Assembly (NCBI GenBank): GCA_004794785.1
Contig: SJOL01001073.1
Span: forward strand, 25,069 to 89,068
Reading direction: 5' to 3'
Length of the DNA: 64,000 bases
Origin: Opisthorchis felineus
Lineage: Eukaryota; Platyhelminthes; Trematoda; Opisthorchiida; Opisthorchiidae
Shown here: positions 45,439 through 56,920 of the stretch, piece after piece
Numbering within the stretch: position 1 is the first letter of the stretch
How the letters are laid out: each line of letters begins with the position of its first letter
Made by a program: the position numbers and the translations under genes
Notes under the pieces: generated by a model
Told to the model about the DNA's origin: nothing
Seen by the model: only the letters and a program-made list of their open reading frames with translations
The model's database searches: none

Positions 45439-46657
45439 CCAGATCGAATTCTACTTACAGACTTCGCCTTTCCTAGCGGTAATGTGATGCTCCCGTGGTT
45501 GAGTGGTGCAGTGAACGGGCTCTAGGGCGGATTATTTCTACAGTGTTCTTCATGAAAGATATGATCCTGATCGGTACGGTTCCCAGGACCTGTTTGTCCT
45601 GTCCTCAGTTCCTAATACACAAGCCACAGCTAATACCTGATGTAACCTAACCACTATTGGTTTACACAGAGTGATGGTCTCTTTGAACTCACAGCTGTAA
45701 CGCCCAATCACGTTTAGACACGGCGGCAGACAGTCCAAGAATTCACACAGCCCGGATACGTGAACAATATGAACTGGTGGTTTAGCCGACAAAATCCAAG
45801 CAAGAAATTAGGATCGAACTTGGACAAAAGCACACTTGAGGCCAATGCCTTCTTCCGCTTGTGAAACAGCCTCAAGATCATATGGAGAAAAATGAGGGAT
45901 AAACGAGAAGCAAATGGATAAACGATCCATACTTGCTACAAACTACAACTATGAATTCTAATCAGAATTCTTCAGCTAGAGCTGGAAACAAAAGTGTTAG
46001 AACATTTGACCTTCCTTCCGCACACCGTAAAGTACCGTTATCTCTAACTGGTTCGTCGATTCCACCAATAAGCTTCCAGAGTAAACGTTTTAAATGTTTT
46101 AAATGAGTTCCCGGATGAGCTGCCAAGCAAGCCGATTGGTCGCGTTTATTTTTAGCGCCTAACTACTGCCGCAGGATAAGAGTAAAATATATTTGTTTTT
46201 GTGGATGGCGTATGCCACCGGGTTTTCCATGGTAACACCCCGAAGGATACACCCAACTAGACACAAAACCGAATTAGTGGAAACTCGTTTAATACTTCCT
46301 AACATTTAAAGCCATTTTGGGATAAATAAGGAACTGAGAATGAAGTCGCTCGAATGTTTAACCCCCTTGGCGTCTCAGAATTAGAAAACTGTAAACTTTG
46401 CTGAAGTGCTTTTCCAATTCAACGATATTCCTTTTGAGACAAAATCTAAACGCATTTGAACGAGTCAACCGTTCGACAAAAGACCGAAAATGTTAACATA
46501 TAACACCTATTCTGGGTAAAAACGTATTTTTGAAAATTGAAATCATAAGCTAAGGACAGGTATTTCCCCAATGGTTTCGAAACGCTCTTTCATTGAGCAA
46601 CGCCTCTAAAATTCACGATAGTTTCAAACTATACATTTGGGAATAATAGTGACTTAC

Positions 46658-46770
46658 GGTTGGGGCTTTCAAATCTGACAGTCGGATGGTGTCAGTTTGA
46701 TTGTCGCTACTCATATAACCATCGTTATCCAGGTCCAGTGATGGTGAAGACTGACGGGATGGAGTTTTAT
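46658..46770 (-). CDS. Exon of SLC35F3/F4-like transporter (N-terminal cytosolic)
   Basis: Acceptor CATGCTTGGCTTTGCAG, donor ACC|GTAAGT. Two leading bases and 37 codons, ending in phase 0. The peptide is acidic and Ser/Thr-rich (SLDLDNDGYMSSDNQTD), typical of a cytosolic regulatory tail. The phase fits the preceding exon (49005-49077, one trailing base) and the following one (43147-43659). Confidence 0.65.
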
Positions 46771-47082
46771 CTGCAAAGCCAAGCATGATGAAGATTTTGA
46801 ATTTAAGCTGATTAGTATCTAATGATTGCATCGCATTACTTGTTAGGACTCACTTATTTCTTTTCACGCAGTTAAGGTTAACCCGCCCTTGAGTCACGCA
46901 TCTTATGGATTTTCCGATTACGTGACAGTCAGCGTTTGGCAAGGTTAACACAACAAGGAAAACGTATGACTTGTGACAACTCTCTGTTTTATTTCTACCA
47001 AAAGTCTTGCAATTCAAATATTCTCAGGGCCAATATTTCAGCACTCTGTAGGATTCGCTCATTCAAGAAAATGCCTACTGAG

Positions 47083-47162
47083 TTTAGACGTAATACACTA
47101 CTCATGAGGTCGCTGAAAACATCATAAACCAGATTGTTGTGCAAATGAGTGTATTTCGCTAG
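47083..47162 (-). mobile_element. Deleted fragment of the hammerhead-bearing repeat
   Basis: TTTAGACGTAATACACTACTC and GCTGAAAAC are joined directly to CATCATAAACC and GTGCAAATGAGTGTATTTCG, so the hammerhead and most of the arm are deleted. It preserves only the two outer borders. Confidence 0.6.
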
Positions 47163-47713
47163 CCTCATGTTCAGCATAGTGTCAGATGCCTGAAAGGGCT
47201 TCCATTTGATAAACAATGTTTTTCACACTCAAATACTTCGTTTGACTTTTGTACTTCTATGCACAAATGACCAATAACGGCTGTAAATAGCAATGTAATA
47301 CCTTACAAACGATGGAACGGTCTCACGGTGCTTCGCAGCTGCTCGACAAAGATTGACTTCCTCTGTAGGAAGTAATCCCGTTTCAGATGCATGAACCTTC
47401 CCACTAGAGGTAAACGACGGGTAACTTATTCAAGAATGGCATGAAAGCCTCACAAGCATCATGAAGCCCTCTCCTGTGAATGCGTCTTTGAAGAAGCCAG
47501 CCAAAGTCCCATCATGTAACGTTAACTGAGCAACCGAATTATTTTGACGCAATTTTCTGGTTAAATCAAGATCAGTTCCATTGCTGCTCAGCAGTTCGTG
47601 ACTGAACGTTATCCCAACTCCAAATTACTGTAGGGATATTTGAGAAGCGCATTGCTACTATTTCCCAGCGGCGATGAAACAACAGTAAAATGTTCCGCGG
47701 CTTTTAGACACAG

Positions 47714-48133
47714 AATGGATTTATTCAATTGAAACGGTTTAGAATATATCAAGAAGTCATTGTTCCAGAAGGGTTTGGTAAACAATCGATGGAATTAAAA
47801 TACCCAGTTGCAGAACTTTTTGCCGAATTTGTGCGAATAAGGGATCTCACAGACCACAAAGAAGCGCGAAGGATAGTAAAACGCTATGCGGTGGAACGCA
47901 ACGGTGGAACGTGCGCCATGTTTGGAACACAAACCAACTGTAGGACATGCTGTGTTGAGGTGGGGAAAACAAGGCGAGGGAATCGCCAGGTGAACCAATC
48001 AGGGTGGATTAAAAGACACAGAATTGGGACTCTTGTGGAGAGCCGTCTCAGATTAGTTGAACTAACACACGGCAGTTCTCAGTTATCGGTAAGGGGAGTC
48101 ATCGACAGAATTGGCTTGATTCAAAGTACGTAA
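47714..48133 (+). CDS. Intronless open frame, probably repeat-derived
   Basis: A 134-codon plus frame from 47729 to a stop at 48131-48133, rich in Arg and Cys (GTCAMFGTQTNCRTCCVEVG). It has no splice sites, signal or domain that I recognise, and it lies in a transporter intron. Its length is at the upper end of what chance gives in 64 kb. It may be part of an unrecognised interspersed repeat. Confidence 0.2.
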   Translation, partial: NGFIQLKRFRIYQEVIVPEGFGKQSMELKYPVAELFAEFVRIRDLTDHKEARRIVKRYAVERNGGTCAMFGTQTNCRTCCVEVGKTRRGNRQVNQSGWIKRHRIGTLVESRLRLVELTHGSSQLSVRGVIDRIGLIQST

Positions 48134-48743
48134 CTACCGAAAGCCCATGCAATCTGATTGCTCAAACCGGACTGCCCTGGCAAGTACTGACACACACAAA
48201 AATTAAGAAACCTGCAAGTACCCGTTTAAACGAAAGGTCAGGGACCAGGACTCAAACAAAATGGTATTATCCCTTAACCCCATTGGTTGTAAGACTTGGA
48301 CAACCGCATTAACCAACAAGGCTCTTTAACCGATATTAAAAGCTGGGTGGTTGTATGCCAAACAAAACGGTTCATGCTGTTTGATTCTCGTTCTCAAATA
48401 AAACTTGGACCCACTCAACCGGCCCTGTATCTGAAGCAAACCGTTGCTCAGCAACTAATCCACCGATTGTCTACCAGACATTTTTGAAACGATGGATTGG
48501 TCTCATGGACAGAATAAGATCCCTGTCTAAGAAATTGTCGGATTATGGAAGTGTTCATATTTTCGTGGTTAATAGCATGGTCCTTCATCTCGGTGTCGCT
48601 GAACGATGCTCACTGACTTTCTGGGAGGAAAGTCTCCATCTTCCACAAAACTGACATCCAGTATTGTGAAAGTACACGTTTCCGATTGCTGTCATTCGGC
48701 AGCTGTGCTCAGGGTAAAAAAATATCACGTCCTACTTGAAAGG

Positions 48744-48966
48744 AACTACTCATTAGGTTGCCGAATATTCTTAGAAGGAAATGTTATGAGTGGTATGTTT
48801 CAAGGAAATAACCTGCGATGTCTCAAATTTCATAGCAACTGAAATTCGATCTGGTCTTTGTACGGCAGATTTAGTTGAAGAACACCATAAACGGGGGATT
48901 TAGCCGGAAGTCAGATGAGTCTCCCGTGAACGTCTGATTGGTTTGTAACTTAGTATTTTTCGCGAA
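48744..48966 (-). mobile_element. Strongly diverged copy of the hammerhead-bearing repeat
   Basis: GGAACTACTCATTAGGTTGCC matches the border (ACTACTCATAAGGTTGC). CACCATAAACGGGGGATTTAG ... GAGTCTCCCGTGAACGTC matches the arm (CATCATAAACGAGAGATTC ... GAATCTCCCGTCAAAAC). No hammerhead core remains. Confidence 0.5.
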
Positions 48967-49004
48967 TTTCACTCCCACTATTCTTTCAAATGCACACCAC
49001 TTAC

Positions 49005-49077
49005 GTACATGGTACATGCAGAATTTCACGGATAAAGGGAGAACAGTATCACTAGGTTCATTCAGGAAATGAACCAT
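49005..49077 (-). CDS. Exon of SLC35F3/F4-like transporter (N-terminal)
   Basis: Acceptor CCATCTACGTTTTCAG, donor GTAC|GTAAGT; 24 codons starting ATG (MVHFLNEPSDTVLPLS ...) plus one base. It is separated from 49106-49391 by an intron of only 28 bp and joins 46658-46770 in phase across 2.2 kb. The ATG could itself be an alternative translation start. Confidence 0.55.
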
Positions 49078-49105
49078 CTGAAAACGTAGATGGTTTGATT
49101 GTTAC

Positions 49106-49391
49106 CCACCACAAGTTCAATTCACGGACGCAGAGCTCTGAGTTACGCAGCAGAATTTCAAAGGCATGAGTGGTCGATAACAGTCTGACTCTAACGTATC
49201 TTGGTCGACTTGGAGGTGGCCAGTGGATGACACCAGACTCAGCATATTCCCTCGTAAGGGTCTCGGCCAGATTTAATGCGATAGCGCTTGAGTCTGAACT
49301 ATTTGTTCCACTCCTCAGCGAAAAGGCGTTCTGCTCCTCTGCACCTCTGTGTACAATCAACAGACGAAACATGATACGGTCATATGAATGA
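49106..49391 (-). CDS. Most upstream recognised exon of the SLC35F-like gene
   Basis: Acceptor GCACATTTTCATGGAG, one leading base and 95 codons, donor TGG|GTAACA. The peptide is hydrophilic (HSYDRIMFRLLIVHRGAEEQ at the start, PPPSRPRYVRVRL in the middle) with no membrane helix. Codon periodicity is good, and the antisense frame in register has stops. The leading base shows at least one more exon upstream, which was not found. Whether this exon belongs to the transporter rests on phase and proximity only, since SLC35F N-termini are poorly conserved. Confidence 0.45.
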
Positions 49392-50805
49392 CTCCATGAA
49401 AATGTGCAACCACAGTTTGGTGGTTTTCAGCGCTTCAGTTGGAACCTTGTGGTCGGAGTTGAAAAGGGAAACCAAGCTACCTTATAAATGATATCACTTT
49501 TGCTCCCAAGCGTTCTGGTAATCAAAGTGGCACTTAAAACTCCTCTAACTGGGAGACCGTGACAGGTCATTTTATCATCTACGGCATATTTCCTGGATCT
49601 TCGTTTCGCAAAAGATCATTGTCAGTAGTCACTAACAACAAGCACTTTCAGGAATTACATTACGTCTGGTATTGAAAAGAAAACCTGTCGAAATGGATAT
49701 ACTCTCACATTCAAATCCGCTTTGCGTAACTTCACACAACCAGCACCTCCAACCTTACTCATAGATACATCAGCATCTCAGAAGTGCAATTCACCAATAT
49801 ATTCAGCTTCCAGGATAAACTCAATGTCTGAATGAACTAAACTGAAGTACACAAAAACATCGTTTACCAAGAAACTATAAACCATGTTTGAAAGGGAGCA
49901 TAAATCATATGAACTGAACTATTTCGTCCGGAATTCCAAGGACTTTCTCTGTAAAGAACCTCCTGTAGATACAATATTATTTTGGCAATTCATATATTTT
50001 GCTGATTTTGCCTAACAAATAACACTGGGATTATCATCACTTATCTGAGGGGTTTATTTTCCAGGTAGGTGGATTCAGAAGTAGCGAATTTATCAATGTT
50101 TTGTGCTTACCCAGGTACACTAATTCAAAATGCAGTATGAGATAATAGAGGGTTAGTTACAAAACTCAGACCTTATGGATAACAACCAGCATGCGATCAA
50201 ATGGTTTTTTTTCGGACCCCTAAACTTGCTTTGTTCCACTGATGCTGAGTAGGGTTTTCACCCTTTTCGAGACATTTAAATTTTTTCCAAGCTGCATTTG
50301 CTATTGCCCTGCAGTCCTGTGATTGGTGAGACGACAGAGCCTGCATTAAGCTGGGTTGGAACAGTCATTTGGAGTATGTGGTGAGCAGACTTGGGTAATG
50401 CCTCAAGGCCAGTGGATTAAAGGCACCAAGCGAGCTTAAACAAGTGGAATGCTGATTTATCGGTGAACGAACATGGTCAAGCAGGAATGGCCAAGTCTGT
50501 CCAAGATCGCCACCGAAAGATCAATATCTGTCGGTGGTGTCCAGATACAGTGAGCATGCTACAGCGAACTACGAATATTCCTACGTCGCAGGGAAAAAAC
50601 GAGGGTCTTTCCATCGGTGAGCTTAGGTTTAGCTCTGTTCAGCTCAGATTTTGAAGAGGATCGGATCAACCGTGCACTCCTCATCGCCTGATTCAGTTGT
50701 ACTGGTGTGGCGCCATGGATAGGAATACTGAGCCCATGATTCTCACTTTCCTGACTTAAATTCACTGATAAGGAGAGAGTCTGACATCTGTCGCTTCTCT
50801 TGACG
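49392..50805. other. No supportable gene
   Basis: Expected to hold the 5' part of the transporter gene or its promoter, but no convincing first exon or promoter element was recognised. Frames present are of chance length. Confidence 0.35.
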
Positions 50806-50992
50806 AAGATAACAGATAACAGCTGTAACACCATTTCGGTGCCCAGCTTCCATGCTACCCGAAGGAAGCACAAGGACTGGGATACTGCCAGGTTGCCAAG
50901 GCCTAGACAGGAGAAGTCGAGATGCAAAGTTCGGGTTCGAACCATGGACCTTCAGGTCAGTAAATTCGCGCTCTAACCACTGAGCCATCTAG
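50806..50992 (-). repeat. SINE-1 copy, well preserved
   Basis: Read on minus: GATGGCTCAGTGGTTAGAGC, GCGAATTTACTGACC, B-box GGTTCGAACCC, TCTCGACTTCTCCTGTCTAGG, TTGGCAACCTGGCAGTATCC, GTGCTTCCTTCGGGTAGCA, GAAGCTGGGCACCGAAATGG, TGTTACAGCTGTTATC and a short ATCTGTTATC-type end. It is the closest relative of the 36.8-kb copy. Confidence 0.8.
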
Positions 50993-53034
50993 CGTCATGC
51001 AACGGTGCGTGTGCCAGACTCAGGTGCAACCGTGAGCACGTTGATGCGGAAATCCACTGCACGGGTTGGATGACCAGAAATTTGAGTTTTGAATACGTGG
51101 TGGTCATAGATGATAACCAGTGAATAGATACAGGACGGTACATGTGTCACCGGGATCCTTTAGAGAAATTGTATAAACTATCAGGTGTTTGAGCAAATTA
51201 TTCATATCCATGTGCGTAATACGGATGAGTGGCATACGCAGATACTATGGCGAATGACGCAATTTTTGAACGACTGCATTCGCTGGAGATTAGTTTCGTT
51301 GAATGGCTAAAGCGGTCACGTATGATATGCACAAAATGTCCAAGATCACACTTCTTCGTTTCTATTCTCGATCTTATTAGCAAGCGAGTAATTCAGGCAA
51401 CCTTTGGAATGCTGGTGGGCTTACCTGATCCTTGAGGAGATGCAAACAATTACCTGGAATTTTATTTAATGTTTATGGCTGAATCCAGAAAAGCCCACCT
51501 AGACAAGTGTCTCCGTATTTATCGATGACCACAGAGGGATCAGATGCAGGTCACTGGATCACGCTTCCGCCAACTATTTTGTGCAGCCAGTGGCCTGATT
51601 CTAGTTCCACGTTTCGCTTACTGAACAAACCGTACCTTAGAATTGTAATTTTTTGTAAGGGCAAGTGCGAAGTGAAAGTTGTTTGTGGACACCAGGCCAC
51701 AGCTCTGTGCATGTCGAAGAAACGCTGGCAAAGCAAACAAACTGTTTATACTCAGGTATTTTCAGAACACGTAGAAAGCAAAACTTGCAGTTTGAACGAG
51801 TACGCTGCTCCTGAACAAAGAGCTGTACCCAGCGCACTATTTAGGGCTTTTCATGCAGGTCGTATGGAGACAGTTGGCACCTTGACGCTGTTTGCCTACT
51901 CTTTACGCAACGCCTCACAAAATATCGTGTTATTGTGCATAAAGCACTACAAATTACCGATTGACAAACCATGTCAATGAAGACAAAGTTGAATAACAAA
52001 TGTCTCTGAGTTATTTCATTATAAACATCAACATTACTTGAAGTATAGGGAATGGAAGGCTTAAACAACAATATTGAAATTTTGTCATGTTCATTTACAA
52101 GGTAATGCAATTGTGGATCGGGTTCGCTCATGCATTTCACGCAGTTTAGACTTTGTTTAACATGCTGCCTCAGAGGGAGAGCCCTGCCTGATTTCGCCAA
52201 CCAATCTCCGGCCAACAAGTTGAAACGGTTTGTGCAAGACCACTTCTCCGATAAGCGCTTCAGTTAGGTTGGTGAACAAGAATTCCTAAATAATCCCTGC
52301 TATAAAGAGGTTTCGTTTCTTACTAGAATACCCTGGTATGTTCGTGAAGCGTTTCCACATAAATTCAATGTCGAATTTGTACGCAACTTTCAGAATACAT
52401 GACAAGCAAGAGCTAGTCCCTTCAGGCCTTGGTGTCAAGTTCCATCCGGTTCAAACGACGTTCACAAGTGAAACATACGTCCGGTAAGATGACTGACGTT
52501 AATTCCTGAAGGTCGTATCCGAATAACAACTTATTTACGCCTTTGTATTAAAGTTTTCAAACGACGTGCAGTTTTGTGTCACAGACGACAGTTGACTCGG
52601 GGGTGACACTAGATGAGGATTTCCAGTAAAGCAACCGGAAAATATTCCAAGCACTGTTTTGGGAAATCGTCTAAATGAACAAAAGGCGTAATACATATTT
52701 GTGTGCCGTCTGTTGTTTCTCGAAATGTGTAAATGCCCCGAATTGGCGGCCTATTAAAACTGAAGGGGCCATTCTCGCAAATTCATCATTCTGGTGCTGA
52801 ATACTATTGAGTTTGGCTCAGCTGATGCCAAAAAGGTATATTTTACAACTGTTCTTCTCCATACCTGTACCGCAGAAGTCCTATCGATGAGCAAGAAATA
52901 TTAGTGGCGATCGTAGCTGTCAACTGCCTGGGTGCTGTTTTGGAATCAGAGAGTTGACGAAATATGCAGACTAGCTCACATGCCAATCCTTATTACATGT
53001 GGCTTTTCTGGTCCCACATTTATAACTAACGTCG
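50993..53034. other. No supportable gene; one long chance frame
   Basis: Contains the longest clean ATG frame of the window (157 codons, 51507-51980 plus), overlapped by a 125-codon minus frame (51841-52218). Neither has a recognisable domain, codon bias or splice context. At 52973-53037 a plus piece ends in GATGC|GTAAGT but lacks a convincing acceptor. Confidence 0.35.
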
Positions 53035-53840
53035 ATGCGTAAGTTGGAGACGGGGACTTCGTTCAATTTACTAACCGAGAACGAACGTCTTGCTGGCAGA
53101 AAATCTCGTCTTTCTCGCGAGCTGCCTGAGTGTATAGTGAAGAGTTGCGACATCAACTCTATATTCTCGCGAAGCGCGAAATGCTGGCGGTTGAAAATGT
53201 TACTCCCTGCTTCCCGGAATTGGAGTGTGTAACTTACTTGCAGTAAGACTTTTTGTCGGGAATATCCAAGACGCGAACAGTCGTTTGATGTGTATCAACG
53301 GTGCCGAGAAATTAACCGAGAGCGGATTACTAACCGGGCAAGCACAGTTACCGCCGCCGGCCAATCCAAACACTGATGAAATCGCAAACGTCACTTTGAG
53401 GATATTAAATCAAGGAGGCAGTTAATCCAGCAGGTGCTGCACTTACAAATGCACCCATGATATCCCCTAGAATGGTGACGAATCGCTTTGAGGCCAGCAT
53501 CCAAGCTCGGCGAACAGACAAACAGTAACCTGGACAGCTGCCGCACCCGAGCTGCCAACGCTTCAACAGTGCCGGTGAACCGTCTGATACTTTGAATGTC
53601 GTTATGTGGTCAGTCAGGTTTGATGAAATGGCCTTTAGGACCAGAAGCAAAGCGTAATCCACCAACATTGTGAAGTTGATGGAGTACGATGCTTTTGCAA
53701 CAAGGCTTGGATTGGAAAATATTGAAAAGAAAGAATTCTTAAAAGCCAGGCTTTCTTCAGATCTTCAACCAGCTGTATTTCGTGACCTTTGGCCTAATTC
53801 ACCAAAGTGTGCTACCACGAAGAAAATCACTAGATTTTGA
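53035..53840 (+). pseudogene. Frameshifted gag-like relic of an LTR retrotransposon
   Basis: Successive plus-strand frames with strong codon periodicity are linked by small frameshifts: a charged helical piece (LLTENERLAGRKSRLSREL, then ELRHQLYILAKREMLAVEN), a piece with QAQLPPPANPNTDEIANV (to 53425), a piece with NAPMISPRMVTNRFEASIQA (to about 53515), and an ORF at 53679-53840 reading MEYDAFATRLGLENIEKKEF. A proline-rich linker followed by a capsid-like helical domain suggests Gag. The antisense frames in register are closed. Each break is a disabling mutation. Confidence 0.4.
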
Positions 53841-54019
53841 TGATTCAAAAATTTGTGGTCCACTCATCTGATGAAGTTGCGCAGATGCTGTTGTTTGTCT
53901 AATTAATTTGGAAGAATTTTCATGGATGGCTGCAATTCAAAGTCGAAACATTACGGAGGTTTTTTGAAAAACTACAACGAAATGGCACATCTCAGCCACA
54001 AATGCCGGTAATACATTAA

Positions 54020-54320
54020 TTAATCAGCCGGTCGCAGTGCACATCCTTAAGGGAGATCGCCTTCGAATGAAAGAACAGCAGCTTGCGGATTGCAAACTGA
54101 TTAAGTTTTAAAGGATGGGATGCTCGTGAAGAGAGAGTTTTCGAAAGAGGCATGGCCTGCCGGCTTCAGTAGAAAAGTCTTCACAGAGTACGCCATGATT
54201 TCAAAGAAAACAATTCACTTCTCCCCAAAAACAGGGGATTCAAGAGATTTACAACCGACAGCTTCGGCATCATTTCAAATAAAGCTTGGGTCTTTAATGA
54301 GGAGAACATGGGTGTGACAA
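54020..54320 (+). pseudogene. Possible integrase N-terminal remnant following the gag-like relic
   Basis: Plus strand reads GDRLRMKEQQLADCKLIKF, a stop, then (other frame) GMLVKREFSKEAWPAGFSRK to 54317. Ty3-type integrases begin with a similar QxxDxxLxxIK ... GxLxxR pattern. If correct, the protease and reverse transcriptase regions between this and the gag-like part are deleted. Confidence 0.25.
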
Positions 54321-54604
54321 GAATAATCCTAATATTTCAACGCCAAAAAGACTACAACATCAAAACGGACACACTTCACAAGTTTTAAACTACTTTAAAA
54401 AAAGCCAACACGACAAACCGCTGCACCAAGTATATTCAGAATTTAGGTGAGTGCAAGTTGGCCGGTGAATTCCAAAGCGACCTAGCGCACGTATTATCGT
54501 GATCTCTACTGTGGCCGGATGTTTAGTACAAACATCAAGGTTACGTGAAGGCTCCGGAAGCAGCGACTACTGCAAGTGGGGTGAAAATTGGAGTTGATGG
54601 TTGT

Positions 54605-54690
54605 GTGCATAACGACCGGAAGGACTAGACCACTCCTGATTTAGGTGGAGCCTTGGCAACCAGTCAAACAAGCAGGCACGTTTTCCGCCG
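54605..54690 (+). repeat. Degenerate SINE-1 fragment
   Basis: GACCGGAAGGACTAGACCACTCC, TGATTTAGGTGGAGCC and TTGGCAACC follow the order of the SINE-1 middle region (GACCGGAAGGTCCGTGG ... TGTTTAGG ... TGGCAACCTGG). Both pol III boxes are lost. Confidence 0.35.
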
Positions 54691-54699
54691 GCTTGATCA

Positions 54700-56484
54700 A
54701 GAGAGAGGCACAGAGAGATCTCTTTGGCATTCTGGTTTGAGTTCGGTCAAACCGCATCTCGCTTTTCCGAATGCCATTTCACAAGCTCAGTTACGGGATG
54801 AAGAAACTGTCTAATCTATACAAACCGCCTAGTTAACTCCTTCGTAAATATATTTGAGGGGACTTTTAAGATACTGGGCACAGTTTTCGGCCTAAGTGAA
54901 CTTGAAAGTGCACTTCGGTCAACACCATAGATGAGAGTATTGTCAACTACGACCAACCACTTCTAGTAAAATTCCAACTCACTGGCAAATGCTCAGATAA
55001 ATAAAATTTAACAGAAACGCGGAGTAGAGATTAAGCAGCAGCGATCAATTAATCCCGGGATCGACTAGAGTATTCCACATTGGTTTGTGTCCTGTGGCCT
55101 TTCGGTTAAATCTCAGAGTGAGTGGCCTTAAATTTGTATGGCCGATTAACGCATTTAGCAGGCTCGTGCTGTTTAGTGTATGTTTTTTTTTCGTCCTTTC
55201 ATCAAAGTGCTAGTGTGGTGAAAGACCCATTTTAGTGCTTAAACTGGAAAACTATAATGGCCTGCGAAATGTTTACAAACGATGCCTCGTTACTCTCACT
55301 TTTTCATATCTACAATCTTTATTAATAAAGCCTTTAACGTAGAATTCAATTCTTTGCTTGGTTTTTTAAGTTTCTTGCGTTTGAAACTTTCGAAAATGGA
55401 TGCCTTAGCAGTGTCTTCAACGCTTCAACAGGGAGAAAAGCTATTAAATCTAAACTTTAAAAAATAAACCGCGCAGTTGTTGACTATTGTTTCTGGCCAC
55501 ATTTGTCGGGATGTCCGTTGATAAAAACTTGACACGAATCCAGCGATTTTTGCCTATCTTCCATTGACTTCGAGATAAAACTTTCACTTTCATATATGTC
55601 CTAGAGGGCTATTTAGTTGGTCCATGCCCGGAATCTGATTGTCAGGTGGGTACAGGATCTCCTAAGGATTGGAGCCTCCAGAGGGTTACTTCCAAGAATG
55701 GTTTACAACAAACTTTGTGTGTTGGCTACCTACAGCATTTCCTATAGTTTTAGAGGTCACCCCTCACATCTTCTTATTAATCTGGCATGTAGAGACATGC
55801 GCAAAACCCTTGCGGTTGAAAGACCTGGTTGAAAGTTTAAACGATGGCACAGGATAAATTGTTTGCAGTCTGAAGCGACTGGCTTCAGTGAATGGCATGC
55901 CGGATGAATGTAGGTTTTGGTGACAATTTCTCCTACAGTCTGCAGAGCATACTGCCCCCGAGAAATTCAGGAAAACTTTCTTGGCAAAAAATGTTGGGAA
56001 AACATGATCTTCAAGTGCGATGACCACGCAGATTCGCCAAATAAGATGAACATTTGAAATGACATGCGCAGAAGCCTTCTATGCGAACAAGTAACCGGTA
56101 CCTCTGCTTTCAATCGGCATCCATAAATTCTAATGGAAAATGCAGAACTTGAGGATGGAATACAGTGCTGCAAAGTATTGCTGAACGTTTTTAAAATTTG
56201 GTGATGGAGCAAATGCGTTAACCCCAGTAATCGTGAACCCTCGGGGATGTTGTCTCGGTAATGATCTCTTGACGCAACGATAGCAACGTTTGGGAATACT
56301 AATGGCCATTTCTAATGCCACTTTATTCATGAGCTGAATTGGTGATGCCACGTTACTTAAATGGTTGTGTCCTAGCTGAACGTCGTATGCAGACACCCGG
56401 GTAAACTACATATATTTTGTGCTTGCGTGCATAGAAACTAATATGGCATAGTAAATGTACTCTTTTACATTGGAACCTCTTAAG
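54700..56484. other. No supportable gene
   Basis: Two overlapping plus frames at 55617-55857 include hydrophobic stretches (VCWLPTAFPIVLEVTPHIF) but lack splice support. The rest shows only short frames. Confidence 0.35.
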
Positions 56485-56546
56485 GCCTGTGTGTTTTCAT
56501 AGCAGCGTGGAAGCTTTCGTCACCTGTTCATTAAAAGAACCCATGG
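56485..56546 (+). CDS. Probable exon of a plus-strand gene (56.5-56.9 kb)
   Basis: Acceptor GGAACCTCTTAAG, one leading base, 20 codons (PVCFHSSVEAFVTCSLKEPM), one trailing base and donor G|GTAACA. It joins in phase to 56636-56920 across an 89-bp intron. The donor is weak but of the same type as one in the transporter gene (TGG|GTAACA). Confidence 0.35.
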
Positions 56547-56635
56547 GTAACATTTATGATGTTCCGCTAAACAAAACAAAGGGGAACTCTGCTAGTTTAC
56601 GTCATAGCCAGTGGCAACGACTGCCTCCTGCTGAG

Positions 56636-56920
56636 TGTACTTACCGGTTTTCCAACCCATACTAAAAATCCGAATTTGTGATGAAAGCCATTATCCACAA
56701 GTTTTCGGAAAAATGTGCATCCTGGCTGAGGAAATCTTATCCGCTCTGACGCGAATTATAACGGAAATGTCTACAGATGTGTTCCGCAAACAAACTCATG
56801 CTGGACTCGATAGCCATTGGTTAGGCTATTTGCCTGACCAATCAGATTCCAGTAAGTATCGATCGTTTGTCGTTTCCGGGATAGGCTATTATCCAGCGCC
56901 TCTCAGTCGGCAAACTGTCG
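56636..56920 (+). CDS. Exon of an unidentified plus-strand gene (56.5-56.9 kb)
   Basis: Acceptor ACTGCCTCCTGCTGAG; two leading bases, 94 codons and one base to the donor TCG|GTGAGT. An alternative donor A|GTAAGT lies inside at 56852. The peptide includes FQPILKIRICDESHYPQVFG and ILAEEILSALTRIITEMSTD, a plausible globular protein with an amphipathic helix. No family recognised. A downstream exon was not found. Confidence 0.45.

Noticed and set aside
51507..51980. 157-codon plus-strand open frame, the longest clean ATG frame
   Set aside because: No domain, no splice or promoter context, and it overlaps a 125-codon minus frame. A frame of this length is expected about once by chance in 64 kb at this base composition.
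53405..53668. Minus frame resembling part of an ABCC-type transporter membrane domain
   Set aside because: The resemblance was weak and needed gaps. Codon periodicity favours the plus strand, where the frame continues the gag-like relic.
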